Below, one piece after another: positions 22,798-34,807 of a stretch of 64,000 nt of DNA. The DNA is taken from contig JXTC01000042.1 of NCBI GenBank assembly GCA_002914845.1, positions 550,517 to 614,516 of the forward strand, given 5' to 3'. Position numbers and translations under genes: made by a program. Below the pieces are notes generated by a model. That model made no database searches. It was given only the letters and a program-made list of their open reading frames with translations, and was not told the origin of the DNA. The DNA is from Trema orientale (lineage: Eukaryota > Streptophyta > Magnoliopsida > Rosales > Cannabaceae). Every line of letters begins with the position of its first letter. The stretch's first letter is position 1.

Positions 22798-23540
22798 GGT
22801 TTTTTAATACAAAAATTTCTTGAACTCGGAACAATTTAGTAAAATTAATCATGAATTCAATTTTTTGAAATAAAATCCCCTAAAATTTCCTAATAGTATT
22901 TCTATCAGAAAATAAAAGTGTTTCTAATATTTTTTTTTACGATTAAGTCCTTATTTTTTCGATCATCATTCTTATATTTTTATTTCATGTTAATTCTTTT
23001 TAATATTTTCTTCCGTTAATTAGCACTTGCCAAAAGCGTGCTCATCTCAGGGGTAAAATTGGAAACAAAAGAAAATTATTATTTAAAAAAAAAAGCTATC
23101 ATTATCGTTCAAGACAGAGTGAAGAAACTGGAAAATATTTATATTAATACTTGAACCAAAGTAGATCCATATTAAAACTATATAAAATTTTCTAAGTTCT
23201 TATATCTGTCTTGAACAAAAATAATAATTTAACTCTTTTTTTTAAATAATAATTTCTCTTCGTTTCCAATTTTATCAATATCGAGATGATCATATTTTAG
23301 GCAAGTACTAATTAACGGTAATATCGGATAAAAAAAATTAGAGGGGTTAAACATGAAACAAAAATCTAAGAATGAATATCCAAAAGTCACAAATAAAAGA
23401 ATAGAGACTTAATCGTAAAAATTAAAAAAAATAATAATAACAGAACTAATTAGGAGACTTCAAGGGATTTTGCTCAAAAAAATTGAGTTCAGAGTTAATT
23501 TTACTAATTCATATTCAAAGGGTTTTTGTATTAAAAAGAC
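22798..23540. mobile_element. MITE with ~300-nt inverted arms
   Basis: Left end GGTTTTTTAATACAAAAA and reverse complement of the right end GTCTTTTTAATACAAAAA. The arms continue through AGTAAAATTAAYYMTGAA, TTTTTTGARMWAAAATCCC and GTTAATTAGYACTTGCC. The centre contains smaller inverted blocks around GAACWAAAATAATAATTT. No clean target duplication and no coding capacity. Confidence 0.75.
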
Positions 23541-25440
23541 AACAAAAATTTCACTGATCCTGAATGATTGCAAGATGCATAGCAGAGCAATGTAGCCAAT
23601 TAGCTTATTTAAAAGTTTCAAGTACAACAGAAGAGAGTATATGAATCTAGACGTAGAAACACGTCTGTTAGCCTCTCAGTATATTAGAGTGGGAAAACCA
23701 AAAAAAATTCTAAAATAGTGAGNGCTAATTTTCCCTTATCTTTAAAAATTCTGAGACTCGTGTGAAATTCACAAAAAATTTTAACTTAAAAAAAGAGGGG
23801 AAAAAAAAAAAGAAAAACCACAATACTTCACTGATCGAATGCTTTATTATTACTCGATCAAGATACAAAGGTAGGTTTATTGTGCCCAAAACTTAAAATT
23901 ATAACACGTCAGGAGGATGAGTCACTAGGAGTTCATCAGAAATGTTATTCCCTGGAAGTCGTTTCTTGCACCCCAGGCAAGGTCCAAGGAAAATAGAATT
24001 TCGTAACTTCCCAGTTTGTACCCATTAAAACCTAGAGGGACCAAGGAAAAATCAAGTTGTGCTACTTATAATTTATTTATCACTCTTTTTCTTTTCTTTT
24101 TTTTTTCCCCTCCTCTTGGCACCACACCTTCTTTTATTGGTAGAAAATGAAGAAGAGAGAATGAAAACTACCAAGGATATAAAGAATTATTAGTTGTGAT
24201 GTTATTATCATCAATCCAACTGCCTATTTTTCTTTCCATTAGTTAAGTAAAGATCAACTACCTCCATGTTATCTCCATTCTCAAGATATCATGAGGCAAA
24301 CTCCAATTATCCTTCCACTAAATGGGTCTTCCTGTCCATCCACTTTGGCTACCTTCCATTTAATATGATCCAATAATAAGTAACATTGGCTGGTGAAGGC
24401 ATACTGCCCCACCACCCTTCATTGCCATTACAGAAACTCTCAATTACAAAGAAGATTCTTCATCTAGTGGGTTTCCTCCCTCAAAACAAAAGGCTTGAAT
24501 GCATGACGACAACATGGCAGAAATATATTACGTACTTTCTATCTTGCAATATGTCATCACTCATTAATGACAAAAATTAGAAACATATTAAGGACTTTCT
24601 GTTTCGAGATATGTCAATGAAAAAAATTGAAATAATCGCGATACTCGTAACTGTTGTTCATTTTTTTCTTTTTTTCTGGTAAATAAATCATACATACATT
24701 ATATTTGCAAAGAGATGTCAAAAGTCTCCGTGACAATTCCATACTCAAAATCACTCGGTAAGGAAGCAAGGGAGGAATTTTTTTGGTAGAGTTAAAATTA
24801 ACCCATCGATAGTAAATAGTAAATCCTTTGAAAATATATCAAATTTGATATAATTTGCCATTCAGAAACACTTTTCAATTGTTTCAAAAAAAAATAAATT
24901 TAAAATAAGAAACACTTTTCAATAGTAGCTGTTGAGTTTTTGATTATGGCACTATAAAATGGTCACATCCATTGACTTAAAACGATAGAATAGTAAATAC
25001 CACGTTAATTTTGCTTCCAATCAGGCTGAAATTTTTGGTATGCACCAACTACGTAGTGATGTGGATTTGAGGTGCTTGACTGATGAGATGTGATGGAACA
25101 AACTATGGGGTAACTTTTAATATACATTTGAGACTTGATACTCGAAAGGCATTAAATGTAGGGAGAAAACTCTGAGCTACGTTGAATCACAATCACTCAT
25201 CATCCACCACTAGTTTTCTCTCCAGAAAGTTCCCGTTTCTCGAATATCTTCTCTAACTTTCCCCTGAATCTCAAATAAAGTAATTCTTTAGTCTAAAACA
25301 TTACATCTTATTCCTATAATTTTTCAAAGAGCTTTGAAAGTTCTTTTGATTTTCAAATATGAAAATTGCATTTTCTGTGGACATGTGGGACTAGAAAGTA
25401 AAGAATCTGTCAAGTGACTACTATTTGGTCTCTTTCAAGT
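23541..25440. other. Intergenic sequence with one ambiguous base
   Basis: No gene recognised. Base 23723 is N. The 64-codon frame at 24386-24580 has no known family. Confidence 0.45.
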
Positions 25441-25450
25441 AATATGCAGA

Positions 25451-25615
25451 CGCAAGAACCATGTTGCTGCTCTTTTAGATTCTCTTTGAGACTTAATCGA
25501 AACGACAAGGCAATAACCATGTTGCTACTCAGATTCCTTTCAAACTGTACATTCTGTTACGAAACAACGAGGCAATAACCATGTTGCTACCCAGATTCCT
25601 TTCAAACTATTGACT
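25451..25615. repeat. Imperfect tandem repeat, three ~60-bp units
   Basis: ACCATGTTGCT recurs at 25458, 25516 and 25578. The last two units share GGCAATAACCATGTTGCTAC and CAGATTCCTTTCAAACT at a 62-bp spacing. The first unit is more diverged. It lies about 0.9 kb downstream of the PUB17 stop codon. Confidence 0.8.
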
Positions 25616-26516
25616 TAAAAGTACACAAGAATGTTTCTTAGTTTGAATCTCTCTTAGGTCCTATTACTCGAACGAAGCATCAAATGCCCAACAACAGAGC
25701 ACACGAGACAGTTTGAGCTGAGGGACTTTTCCTACCTAAACTTGAGAGGTTATAGGAGAACGAAACAGTTGGGTCATACGAACATGTTTATGAACCAATC
25801 ATCATTTGTGATGTGCTCAAACTTGACAAGTTTTGGCTAAGAGTCTGAAATCAAATCCGAAATTGGTTTCACAAAACAACATGCAATTCCGTTGACCCTT
25901 TTATGACATTCTTCAGTTTAGAACAAGCCATTTTCGGTAAATTCACATCTTTAGAATCTCACATGTTCCAATTATTGTTGCTTATATTCACAATATGAGA
26001 TTCAAAATCAGAACCATTAGTTCGGACCACTGGCGTTTTATGTTCCATGAAAAATATTGCACATGGACAAGGATTCTACAACGTCTCAGTCTCAAAGACA
26101 TAACAAAATTACGAGTCCTTTACAATAAAATCTGGAAACAATTGCACCTACGCATTGATAATGTTACGACTTGCGAGAAGATTAAATGAAAACTAGGGAT
26201 CAATACTTATTGTTCTTCATCTCAAGTAAATGATATGCAAGACTTTTCTCAATGCATCTGCCACTGTATGTTAACACAGTTTTTTTACACCCGTTCTGAG
26301 TTTCCAAATATTAGATGGTACATGTATATTAACTCAAGCTAATTGCTCAACGATTACAGAACATTTCCTGGAAAGCACATTATATATGGTATTCCTATAA
26401 CTTTCTTTATCACCTTAAAATTTCAATGAAAGAATTTTAAACTATTTCCAACAAAAATGGGAACATATATAAGCAAGGAATACATCAAGAGAACGGAGGA
26501 TGGAGGATGTTTACCA
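25616..26516. other. 3' flank and probable 3' UTR of PUB17
   Basis: No independent gene recognised. The 64-codon plus frame 25995-26189 has no known family. The proximal few hundred bases are expected to be the 3' UTR of the minus-strand gene. I could not identify a firm poly(A) signal. Confidence 0.45.
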
Positions 26517-28664
26517 CTACAAAACAGGCACTGAAATGGACATCGGTACTGAGACATCATTAGCGAAACCTGAATCTCTACTTGGGGCTGAATTGCTTGC
26601 AATGGCATATCCTACACCAAGACCACCAAAATGCATGACTGCATTCTCACATCTCTGGAATTCTCTAGCAAGAGATGCTGCCTTTCTTCTAGCTCGTTTC
26701 GTGCCAGTAAACAGCAAAGTCTGGAGCAAACCGGCCAAAGCCGGTGCCTTAACGACCTTCTCCTTTGTGGCCGCCCCGCCACTCCGGCATAACTCGAGCA
26801 ACGCTGCAACTGCATTCTCTTTTCCTTTAGGTGTTCCACAACGCATCATACCAATCAAACCCGCTACGGCCATTTCCTCATTCCCCACTGCTTCGGCCCC
26901 AATAGGCTGTCTTACAATCAAGGCCAAGGCACCTGCTGCTTCCTCGGCAACGCCTTCATTACCCAAAGCGCTTACAAGAGCTGTTACAGCCTTTGCTTCT
27001 ATCATTCTCACGCAGTTATCTGTGTGTGTTGAAAGATTAAACAAGGCTGTTACTGCATCCTTCTTTCCTCTTGAAGTACCCTCTCTCAGCAGCCCTGCTA
27101 AGGCTTCGATTGCCCCTTGCTCGTCTGCTATTCGCTTCTTGTAGTCGTGAACCGCTGAAAGGCTAAACAAGGTTGCTGCAGCGTTTTCCCTTGCCTCTGT
27201 TGTGTGCCCAAACCTGAGAACATCGACGATTGATTCTAAACACCCTTTTTCATCCATAATTCGGCTTTTGTTTTTGTCATAAATGGATAGGTTGAGCATT
27301 GCAGTTACTGAATTCTCCTGCGCAATAGGATTCGGAGAAGAAAGTATTGTTCGAAGATGTGGAATTGCCCCAGCTTCCGCAATGAAAGCACGGTTTTCCC
27401 TTCCAGTTTTCGCCAACAAACGTATCTCACGAGCAGCTACAGTCTTTGCAACTTGTGATCCGTTTGCTAGCTGTTGAATAAGAAGAGCTGCTGTTGCTCT
27501 GTTAGCTTCAAGGGCAGCCTTAGTAGGGGAAGCTGCCGCAAAGCTTTCTGCAGCTGCATCTGTGCACTCCGGCGGGTCGTATGGAATTCCATGAGCAGTG
27601 CACCACTGCATGATCAAATTCCTCAAAGCTCGATTGGGAACTAGGCGAGTGTTAATGAGCATTTGCCCTGTCTTTGGGCAAGTACAGTGACCTTCTTCCA
27701 TCCACCGAGATATCGAGCTCCGATCATAAGTCTGCCCTGTTGAGATTATCACCGGGTCTCGCATCAAATCCAACGATATGGGGCAGCAAAAGTCCTTCGG
27801 AATTGTTATAAAGGTGTCTGCAATTTCCTGAGAAAGAAGCCCTTTTCTCGGCTTCTTCTGACTCCCAGTTCCCACCTCTACTTCGTCCTCCTCAAACCCG
27901 AAAAGCAAAAACCTGCAATACCTCGTAAGTGCCACAAACCCATTAAGCACCCCAACTGTAGGTTCAATATCCCCCTCGTGATTAACAATCTGTTCCTCCA
28001 AAAACTCAATCTCATTTCTACAACTCTTCGGATCCTGAATCCGTAACCTCTCCACAACAAACGACCGCAGTTCGTCCGAACCCGGAATCCGCCCGTTCTC
28101 AAACTCATCGAGAAACGAAAAGAATCGAATCCTCAGAGCCTCATCATCCTTGTCAATAAAAAGCTTAGACCTCCTGGACTGCCTCCTCAGGAGCTCAACC
28201 TGCTCCCTAACATCCTCACCCAATTCAACATCCTCCATAGGGAAAACATCCAAAAGGGTCGAAATCTCCTGGTTCAAATCATGGAAATGACCCGAAATCG
28301 AATGGTTCTGAAGCAAGAGCCACAACTTACTGGACTGAGCGCAATAGTCAAGCAGTATCTTGGAGCGATACAGGAGCAAATAAAGCTCCTTTAAGCAAAG
28401 CACCGTCGTCCACGAAAGACTCAAACCCGAATCCCTCATGTACTCCAACAAGACAAGGAAAACCTCCATTTTCCTCACCAGGGACCTCGAATTCTTTCTC
28501 TGGAAGTAGAAGCAGACGTCCGAGAACGACGAGACGAGCTCGGCGGTCAACGAGGCGAGGGTCTGAACAAGCGCCACATCCGTGAGGTCAACCGGCGCCA
28601 AAAATGCCTCCAAAGAAGGCGATCTTCGCCTCCGTAAAGAGGAGAATATCGCCGCCGAAGCCAT
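26517..28664 (-). CDS. PUB17: U-box/ARM-repeat E3 ubiquitin ligase, PUB17 (ACRE276) orthologue
   Basis: An intronless 715-residue protein with the complete family layout. It starts MASAAIFSSLRRRRSP, which is characteristic of PUB17. Next come the U-box N-terminal domain (about residues 20-255), a U-box (about 288-362, with FCCPISLDLMRDPV, GQTYDR and CPKTGQ), and ARM repeats (about 385-675). The tail ends DVSVPMSISVPVL, as in known PUB17 proteins. The U-box recruits an E2 and the ARM region binds substrates. In Solanaceae and Arabidopsis this E3 promotes pattern-triggered immunity and hypersensitive cell death. I place the start at the ATG 28664-28662; the codon before it is TTG, and the family N-terminus begins at this Met. 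TAG stop at 26519-26517. No breaks or missing U-box residues are visible. Identity is very likely; the species-level role is inference. Confidence 0.97.
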   Translation of the reverse strand: MASAAIFSSLRRRRSPSLEAFLAPVDLTDVALVQTLASLTAELVSSFSDVCFYFQRKNSRSLVRKMEVFLVLLEYMRDSGLSLSWTTVLCLKELYLLLYRSKILLDYCAQSSKLWLLLQNHSISGHFHDLNQEISTLLDVFPMEDVELGEDVREQVELLRRQSRRSKLFIDKDDEALRIRFFSFLDEFENGRIPGSDELRSFVVERLRIQDPKSCRNEIEFLEEQIVNHEGDIEPTVGVLNGFVALTRYCRFLLFGFEEDEVEVGTGSQKKPRKGLLSQEIADTFITIPKDFCCPISLDLMRDPVIISTGQTYDRSSISRWMEEGHCTCPKTGQMLINTRLVPNRALRNLIMQWCTAHGIPYDPPECTDAAAESFAAASPTKAALEANRATAALLIQQLANGSQVAKTVAAREIRLLAKTGRENRAFIAEAGAIPHLRTILSSPNPIAQENSVTAMLNLSIYDKNKSRIMDEKGCLESIVDVLRFGHTTEARENAAATLFSLSAVHDYKKRIADEQGAIEALAGLLREGTSRGKKDAVTALFNLSTHTDNCVRMIEAKAVTALVSALGNEGVAEEAAGALALIVRQPIGAEAVGNEEMAVAGLIGMMRCGTPKGKENAVAALLELCRSGGAATKEKVVKAPALAGLLQTLLFTGTKRARRKAASLAREFQRCENAVMHFGGLGVGYAIASNSAPSRDSGFANDVSVPMSISVPVL

Positions 28665-29360
28665 CAAAATTTGATTTTTGTTCTTTTTTCTCCCCCCCTT
28701 CTTTTTTTTTTTTCTCTTTTGATTTTATTCTCGAAACCCAGAACACCAAATCCAATTCCGAAAACAACCTACTTAATCTTTTTCGAAAACAGATCTAAAA
28801 AGCCGAAAAATAAAAAAGAAAATAAAAGACTATGAAACAGTCTTACTTTTGAGTCGTCGTCTTCCTCAACAACAGGTGTGTTAGCTCTGTTCTGGTCCAA
28901 GTTTAGAATCTTCAAAGGTGCAAGAGCAAGAGCAAGAAATAGAAGAATGAATTCCTTCCCAGCCCACACTTTTTTCTTTTTTTTTAATATAATTTTAATT
29001 TGGGCCGATTCCGCGTCCCCCAAAAGGACTGAATTTCCGAGACCGTTTTCTCTCTCTCTCTCTCTCTCTCTCAAAAAATAATCAAGTTTTGGTTTTGGTT
29101 TTGGGTTTAGTTTCTCTCGGATTTTTTATTTTTTTTTCTTTCAATTTCTTTGGGGAGTTTAATATTGCAGCCTTGGTGAAAATGACATGAATGGGTTTGA
29201 CGGATAATTATCCAGATTCCTGTCCATTCATTTCTTCTTCCTTCCTACCTTCCTTCTTCAACCCCACCCTTTTTTTTTCTTTTTTCTTTTTTTTTTTTTT
29301 GGGTTTTGTATTTAAAAGCAATAATAATCCTCATACATTCTCTACCCATATATACAGGAC
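28665..29360 (-). promoter_or_regulatory. PUB17 5' UTR and proximal promoter (candidate)
   Basis: Directly upstream of the ATG (context TTTTGATGGCT, with G at +4). On the minus strand there is a potential splice donor AAAGTAAGAC near 28844 and a pyrimidine-rich stretch with acceptor-like CTTTTTAG, so a short 5'-UTR intron is possible. A (GA)12 tract (plus-strand TC, 29049-29072) is typical of plant leaders. A TATA-like TGTATATATGG lies near 29346-29357. Transcript ends cannot be set from sequence alone. Confidence 0.4.
29049..29072. repeat. (TC)12 microsatellite in PUB17 leader region
   Basis: Twelve uninterrupted TC units (GA on the coding strand). Confidence 0.95.
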
Positions 29361-32300
29361 AACTTTTTTTTTTTTGGTAAAGTTGGTGTTTTGACTAAAA
29401 AGGACAGGCTTTTTGATGAAATGACGGATTTAGGCTTGGACTTGAAAGGTCAAATACTAATACTTATGCCTTTGGTTTGGGTTTGGAGGTCACATGGGAT
29501 GCTCCGTTTTGGTTTTGCCTTGTATGAGCCCACAGTGTTGCTTTTCAATTTTCTTTTTCTCCTTTTTTTTTTTTTTTTGAGTATCTTTATTTGTATAATC
29601 AGTTCATAAAGAAGAAAATGATAATAGACACTTTAAGTTTTAGTTTAGTTATATGATATGCGAACTTCTACGGCACGCATATACAAGATTTGGACAATTC
29701 TTTTTCTTTTTTTTTTTTAATTTGACAAGGATGATGTCATAATTTTGAGGGTTTGTAGAGATTGTCTCTCCCTTTTATAATAATTAGGTTGGGAGTCTTT
29801 TTTTAGCCTTTTTTATGATAAAGCTTGTTAGAAATTTTTATCAGTGAATTTTATTTTAATTTGTTACTTGGGATAAAATTGATATATTTTTAAGTTTATA
29901 TTACTGCTAATTCCCAAATACACCACCTAGATAATAATAAAAAAATAACTGAATTTTTTTTTTCTTTGAAAGGACAAAACAAGTGAATTTAGTGAAAATC
30001 TAATACGTTGAAAATATTCAATGCTACTAGTAGGGTATATTTTGTAAGTAAACGTAAAAAAAATCTTGCCAAAATGAATAGTGTCTAAGAAAGAAAAGAA
30101 GAATGTTATTTCTTAAGTTTCCTTAACAAGAAAAGGATAGTACTAGATATGCGTTTTTTTAATTTAAAAAAGAAAAAGAAAAAGAAAAACTTTAGAATGG
30201 ATGGTATAGATTTTTATTCTTTTTCTGGATAACAAAATTTATGACTCGAACAGCCAGAGAAGCATCAAGAGCATATAGGAGTCTAGAATTAGAAAACTTT
30301 GTAACAACTTCTCTTCGCCCAAAAAAAGGAAAAAAAAAAAGAATCATAACAAGTAATAATAATATTAGACACATATATGTAACTTAGACTTCATATTAGA
30401 AAAAATATATATCTACCAAAACTTGATACTTTTGTATAGTAATTTAGAAAGGAATACTTTATACGTTGTAACTATTTATAAAAAGGGTAAATTTTCCCCA
30501 TAGAAGGAATCTGACGAAGAAGTCATTATAATTTTGGGTTTGAAGAGTTTTATGAACTATGATTGCTTAACCTTTTTCTTCTCCCTCCAAACAAAGTAAG
30601 GTGCATCACATTTGATTCATGGGTTGACTAAATAAAGCATTTGGCCCCACTCCACTTTATTAGAGGCGCGTGGAAAATTTGTAGGCACTTTATTATTATT
30701 GTTAAGGGCCAATTTAGTAAAAATGATAGGCTAAAGAGGGCTTGATCAGGAGTTTAATCGTACCCCCAAAAATCAAAAAATGAAAAACCCTCTTTGACCA
30801 AAAATGTCCACCGCACAAGTTGACCCTGAAAAAAGGAGCAGCTCAAGCTCCCCAGTGCTTAATAGTACAATTTTCCGTTTTTTTGTTCTTTGTCGCTTGT
30901 TGGGTTTAGCCGACTCTTAAGGGTTCCAAGTGTAAACCCAATCGAAACGCTACACGTCTACAGCTGGGCCACATAATAATCTCCGACTTTTTCTTTTCTT
31001 TTTTCTTGTTTGACATATAATATTCTCCCGACTTATAACAAAGAAAATAGACCTTGGGAGAATAAGGGCAGGCCTTCGTTCCCTCAGTTTAAAGGCATTA
31101 TCAACTTAATTGGTGTCATGATATGAATGTTTTGTTACTATTTTGAACTCAAATTAAAGAACTGAGGCATTACCTTTTCTTCACGATCAACTGAAATCTG
31201 TATGCCCTTGTTTTATTATGAATTAAAATCAAATTGTAAATTATATCTTTTATTAAGTGAATTTCTAAATTATATGCGTTACTAGTCAATAATACTAATA
31301 GCTACTTTGAAACAAAAAATGTAGCGTGTTAGCCATATTAATTATTTCTAAATGAAATCTCAACTATTGTCCTAATTTTTTAATGCAACAAGATAGGGTA
31401 ACTTGTGAATTATTATTATCATCCGAACATGACTAAGTAGTGAATTATATACAAAAAATATTAATTTTAGTGACAAAATTTAGAAATAATGAAAGAGTAA
31501 CTTCAATAATTATGAGGAACAACATGCATGAATTAAAAAATATGTAAATATTTGCAGAGGTAAACTTAAGGTATATTTGTGTGACTTGAAAAATATAGGA
31601 TTAATCAAAAGTATTCTCATCATCCTTCATACAATTCTGATCTCTCTGAATCAATACTCTGCCAAAAGGACAACTTCTCATAATTTCTTTCTCCGGCAGT
31701 ATTTCCACTTCTTGTTTTTGTTTTTGCATTATTTATGATTTCATATAGATTTATAATCATTTTTCTACCTGATTCTATGTTTCTATGAGTTTTATTTTTC
31801 GTTGTGTTACGTCGTTTTCTTCAGGATCTGAAGCTCATCTTAGTTTCCAAAGTTGGGAGAACATATGCTGTTTAATATTTATTTCTGTGAAAAATGTGTT
31901 CCCGTATCAAGTGGAAGAGCCAATTACTTAGATTATGGAAGGTGACTTGAAACATCAAAAATACGTGGTGGAGCACTAGTTGCATGCATTTCTTGTGAAC
32001 TTGAGATGCAAATTATCTATATCTCATGCATAGTCTTTATCCTCCCTGATCATTATTAAGATTATATGGTTTCACAGATTGTTAATTATTGTTGAGTAGT
32101 TATAATTCAGTAATTCTATTGGATTCCTTTATAGTGTTTCAAGTTTATGTAATTAACTGAAACCATTGTTTGATTTGAAAATTATATATATATATAGGTG
32201 AATCATATAACCCAAATCTCACTTTGGTCATGACTTCTTTAAAAACTGACTGTATTTATATCAGTTTTGACTACCCAAATTTTCAAATGTCACATTTTAT

Positions 32301-32511
32301 TTATCATACTGAACTATGAATTTTTTTTTTTTTTAATAATTGGGCCAAAATTATTGTTCAGGTATAAAGTCTGGAACATTCTAAAAATTATGTACTAAAA
32401 AGATTGGTTATCCTTCAAGGGTTAGAAATAGGATTAACATTAAGTGTATAATTTGTTCAAATTTTGAAGGAATAAAACAAGGTAGCTTGAATACTGACAC
32501 CCAATACTAAC
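29361..32511. other. Intergenic DNA upstream of PUB17
   Basis: No protein gene recognised. It includes T/A tracts, a W-box group (next entry), and a somewhat less AT-rich stretch at 30600-30990. A short region near 31620-32050 contains a splice-acceptor-like TTTTCTTCAGGATCTGAAG, but no extended coding frame supports an exon. Confidence 0.45.
30623..30825 (-). promoter_or_regulatory. Candidate W-box group, ~2 kb upstream of PUB17
   Basis: Three WRKY-binding TTGAC cores: TTGACT at 30623, TTGACC at 30794 and TTGACC at 30820. WRKY sites are common by chance, but PUB17/ACRE276 is known as an elicitor-induced gene, so the group is a plausible input. Function is inferred. Confidence 0.25.
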
Positions 32512-32514
32512 AGT

Positions 32515-34804
32515 AATTACAACAAAAACATGAATCAGTGACATTTTCTTTACTGAAATTAACCTTAAAAATGTCACAATAATAATAATTAGTGGCATTT
32601 GTTGAAAAATGTCATTAATTCATAAAGATATTATGATCTACTATTTATATCTTTTTAAAATTTAGATTCATAACATTTTCAAGATATCACTAAAATTTAT
32701 CTTTAGTAACACTTTTCAAATGTCATTAATATTTAAAATTAGTAGTATTTTAGAAATGTCACTAAATTTAGCTTTAGTATATTCAAAAAATGCAACTTAT
32801 TTATATATAACTTATAATTTTCGGAAATAAAAAAATGAATAGAATTAATTTAAACTTAACTTAAAGATAATAAGGAAAAAGAGGAATATGGTACTCCTTA
32901 AATTTCTCTTTTTTTATTATTTTTTATTTACTTTTTTTTTTGTTAGATTTTTTAAATACAAGTTGTACCAAGTACGTTGCATCTAAAAGGTTGTGCCATG
33001 TACGTATTCAATTTTATAAAAGAAATAAGTCATTCATTGTGTTATTGAAAGATATACGAATTTAATATAAAAAATTAATAATTTTCTTAGGAAAATAACA
33101 TTAGTACGGAGAAGTTCTAAATTAGTTTTATATGTAGAAGTGAATTTCTATTTAGTATACTATCTTAAGAATAAACTACTGTTGACCAAAAAAAAAAAAA
33201 ACCATAAAAAGGTAATCTCAGAACTAGTTCACACGTAATATGAAATTTTTTATAAATTAGATTTTTTTGAGGTAATGTCATATAAAAGATTGTTAAGTTA
33301 AGTAATTTAAATAATAAATTATTATAAAATTTGGACCTTTTTTTTTATAATAAAGGCAGATAATCAATAATTTCAATTTAAGATAACTTTCAAAATAATT
33401 TAAATTTTTAATCTTTTGGAAGCCCTAAATTTTTTACCGCCAAATTGAAACAAATTTAAAACGAAAACTAACTTATCTACGACTAACTTATATCCTTTCT
33501 CATCTATCTTGCAGTGTGCTTTTACCCTTCGAGTAATTAATAATTATCTTTGGATCAAGTGTAGCTCTCATAATTTCGTCTTCTGTTCGTTTCAAGCCTT
33601 TATCTTTTTTCTTTTTTAGTACTAGTGTAATCTTGTGATTCATCTTCAGACTTATATTTCATGTTTCTTTTTGCAATGATTTGTTTTGATTTTACCAATT
33701 TTGTTAACATTTTTTTTTTTTGAATTATTTGTCAGGTTTCTTGGTTTAAATAAAATCTCATCATTCCTTTCCAGAGAAAAAGCAATTGATGGGAAACAGA
33801 AAATTAAGAGAAGAAGGAGGAAAAGGAAAACAGAAGCACATAGGGTTTGATCTCTAAGTTAATCTCCCCCCTCTCCCCCCATACCCTCTCTTTTTTCTAT
33901 AGGAAACTTCTACACTATTTTCCAATAAAAAACATTACTTACTTCTCTCTCATTTGTTTATTTTTTAGGACATTACTTACTTCTCTCTCATTTGTTTAAT
34001 TTTTAGGAACCTGATGAGATGTAGATGAGATGGGTGCATTGAACTATCAAAACAATATTAAGAACTCAATTAACAATTTTTGCAGATGATCTTTTTTTTT
34101 TTAGCCTCATAATTTTTGCAGATGATCTGTTTTTCATGTAGCCTTAGATTTTATACAATTTTTTGTAATTTTGAATTCGTATAAACTGAATTATTAAACT
34201 AATAAATATTTTTTATTTTATTTTTTCTATTTTGATGGTCAATATTACATTGGAATCTTTTCTCTATTTTGAAAGAAAGATAAAAAAAAAATAATAAAGC
34301 CACGAAAATTAATTCAATAAAGTATGCTATATACATGTATTTAATAAATAGCAACCAAATGTTGGTAATAGTTTTTCTATTGATGATTAAAGAAAATAAG
34401 AATAATAAAAATATTATGATAACGAAAAAAAAAAAATTAGCTACTAAATTTTGGTAACTAATAATAGATTTTCGTGTAGTGACTAGAATCGTGACATTTT
34501 TCCAAATTTCATTAATGTGTTTAGTAATATTTTAAAAATTACACTTCTTTTTACATTTTAAAAATATTTTATTTATTATTTAAAATAATTTAGTGATATT
34601 TGGAAGTGTCACTTATATAATTCAATAATATTTTATAAATGTCACTAAAAATTATTATTCAGTGACACTTCAAATGTCACTAAGATTTTAGTCGCATGGG
34701 TTATTTTTACATTTGTAACAAATGCCACTAACTTCATAAATGTTACTAAAGATATGTAAAAGTGACTTTTTCAAATGTCACATATTAGGTTTTTTGTTGT
34801 AGTG
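32515..34804. mobile_element. CACTA (En/Spm-type) element, non-autonomous
   Basis: The right terminus reads, in reverse complement, CACTACAACAAAAAACC. The left terminus is decayed (AATTACAACAAAAAC). A 3-bp target duplication, AGT, is present at 32512-32514 and 34805-34807. Both subterminal regions hold many copies of an AAATGTCACTAA-type motif in both orientations (32540-32800 and 34480-34790), the usual transposase-binding pattern of this superfamily. There is no transposase frame in the 2.3-kb body. Confidence 0.88.
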
Positions 34805-34807
34805 AGT

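Noticed and set aside
23723..23723. N base as a biological break
   Set aside because: A single ambiguous base call in ordinary intergenic DNA; probably sequencing or assembly uncertainty.
26500..27144. 214-codon plus-strand open frame over PUB17
   Set aside because: Antisense shadow of the PUB17 coding region; its residues follow from the real gene's codons and no family is recognisable.
28665..28667. Extra N-terminal Met for PUB17
   Set aside because: The codon is TTG, not ATG. The ATG at 28664 gives the normal family N-terminus.
28769..29074. 101-codon minus frame starting in the GA repeat
   Set aside because: Low-complexity start and no domain; it lies in the PUB17 leader and is most likely untranslated sequence.
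31600..32050. Possible exon or small RNA gene upstream of PUB17
   Set aside because: Acceptor-like CAG and lower AT content, but no extended frame, no donor pairing and no recognisable RNA motif.
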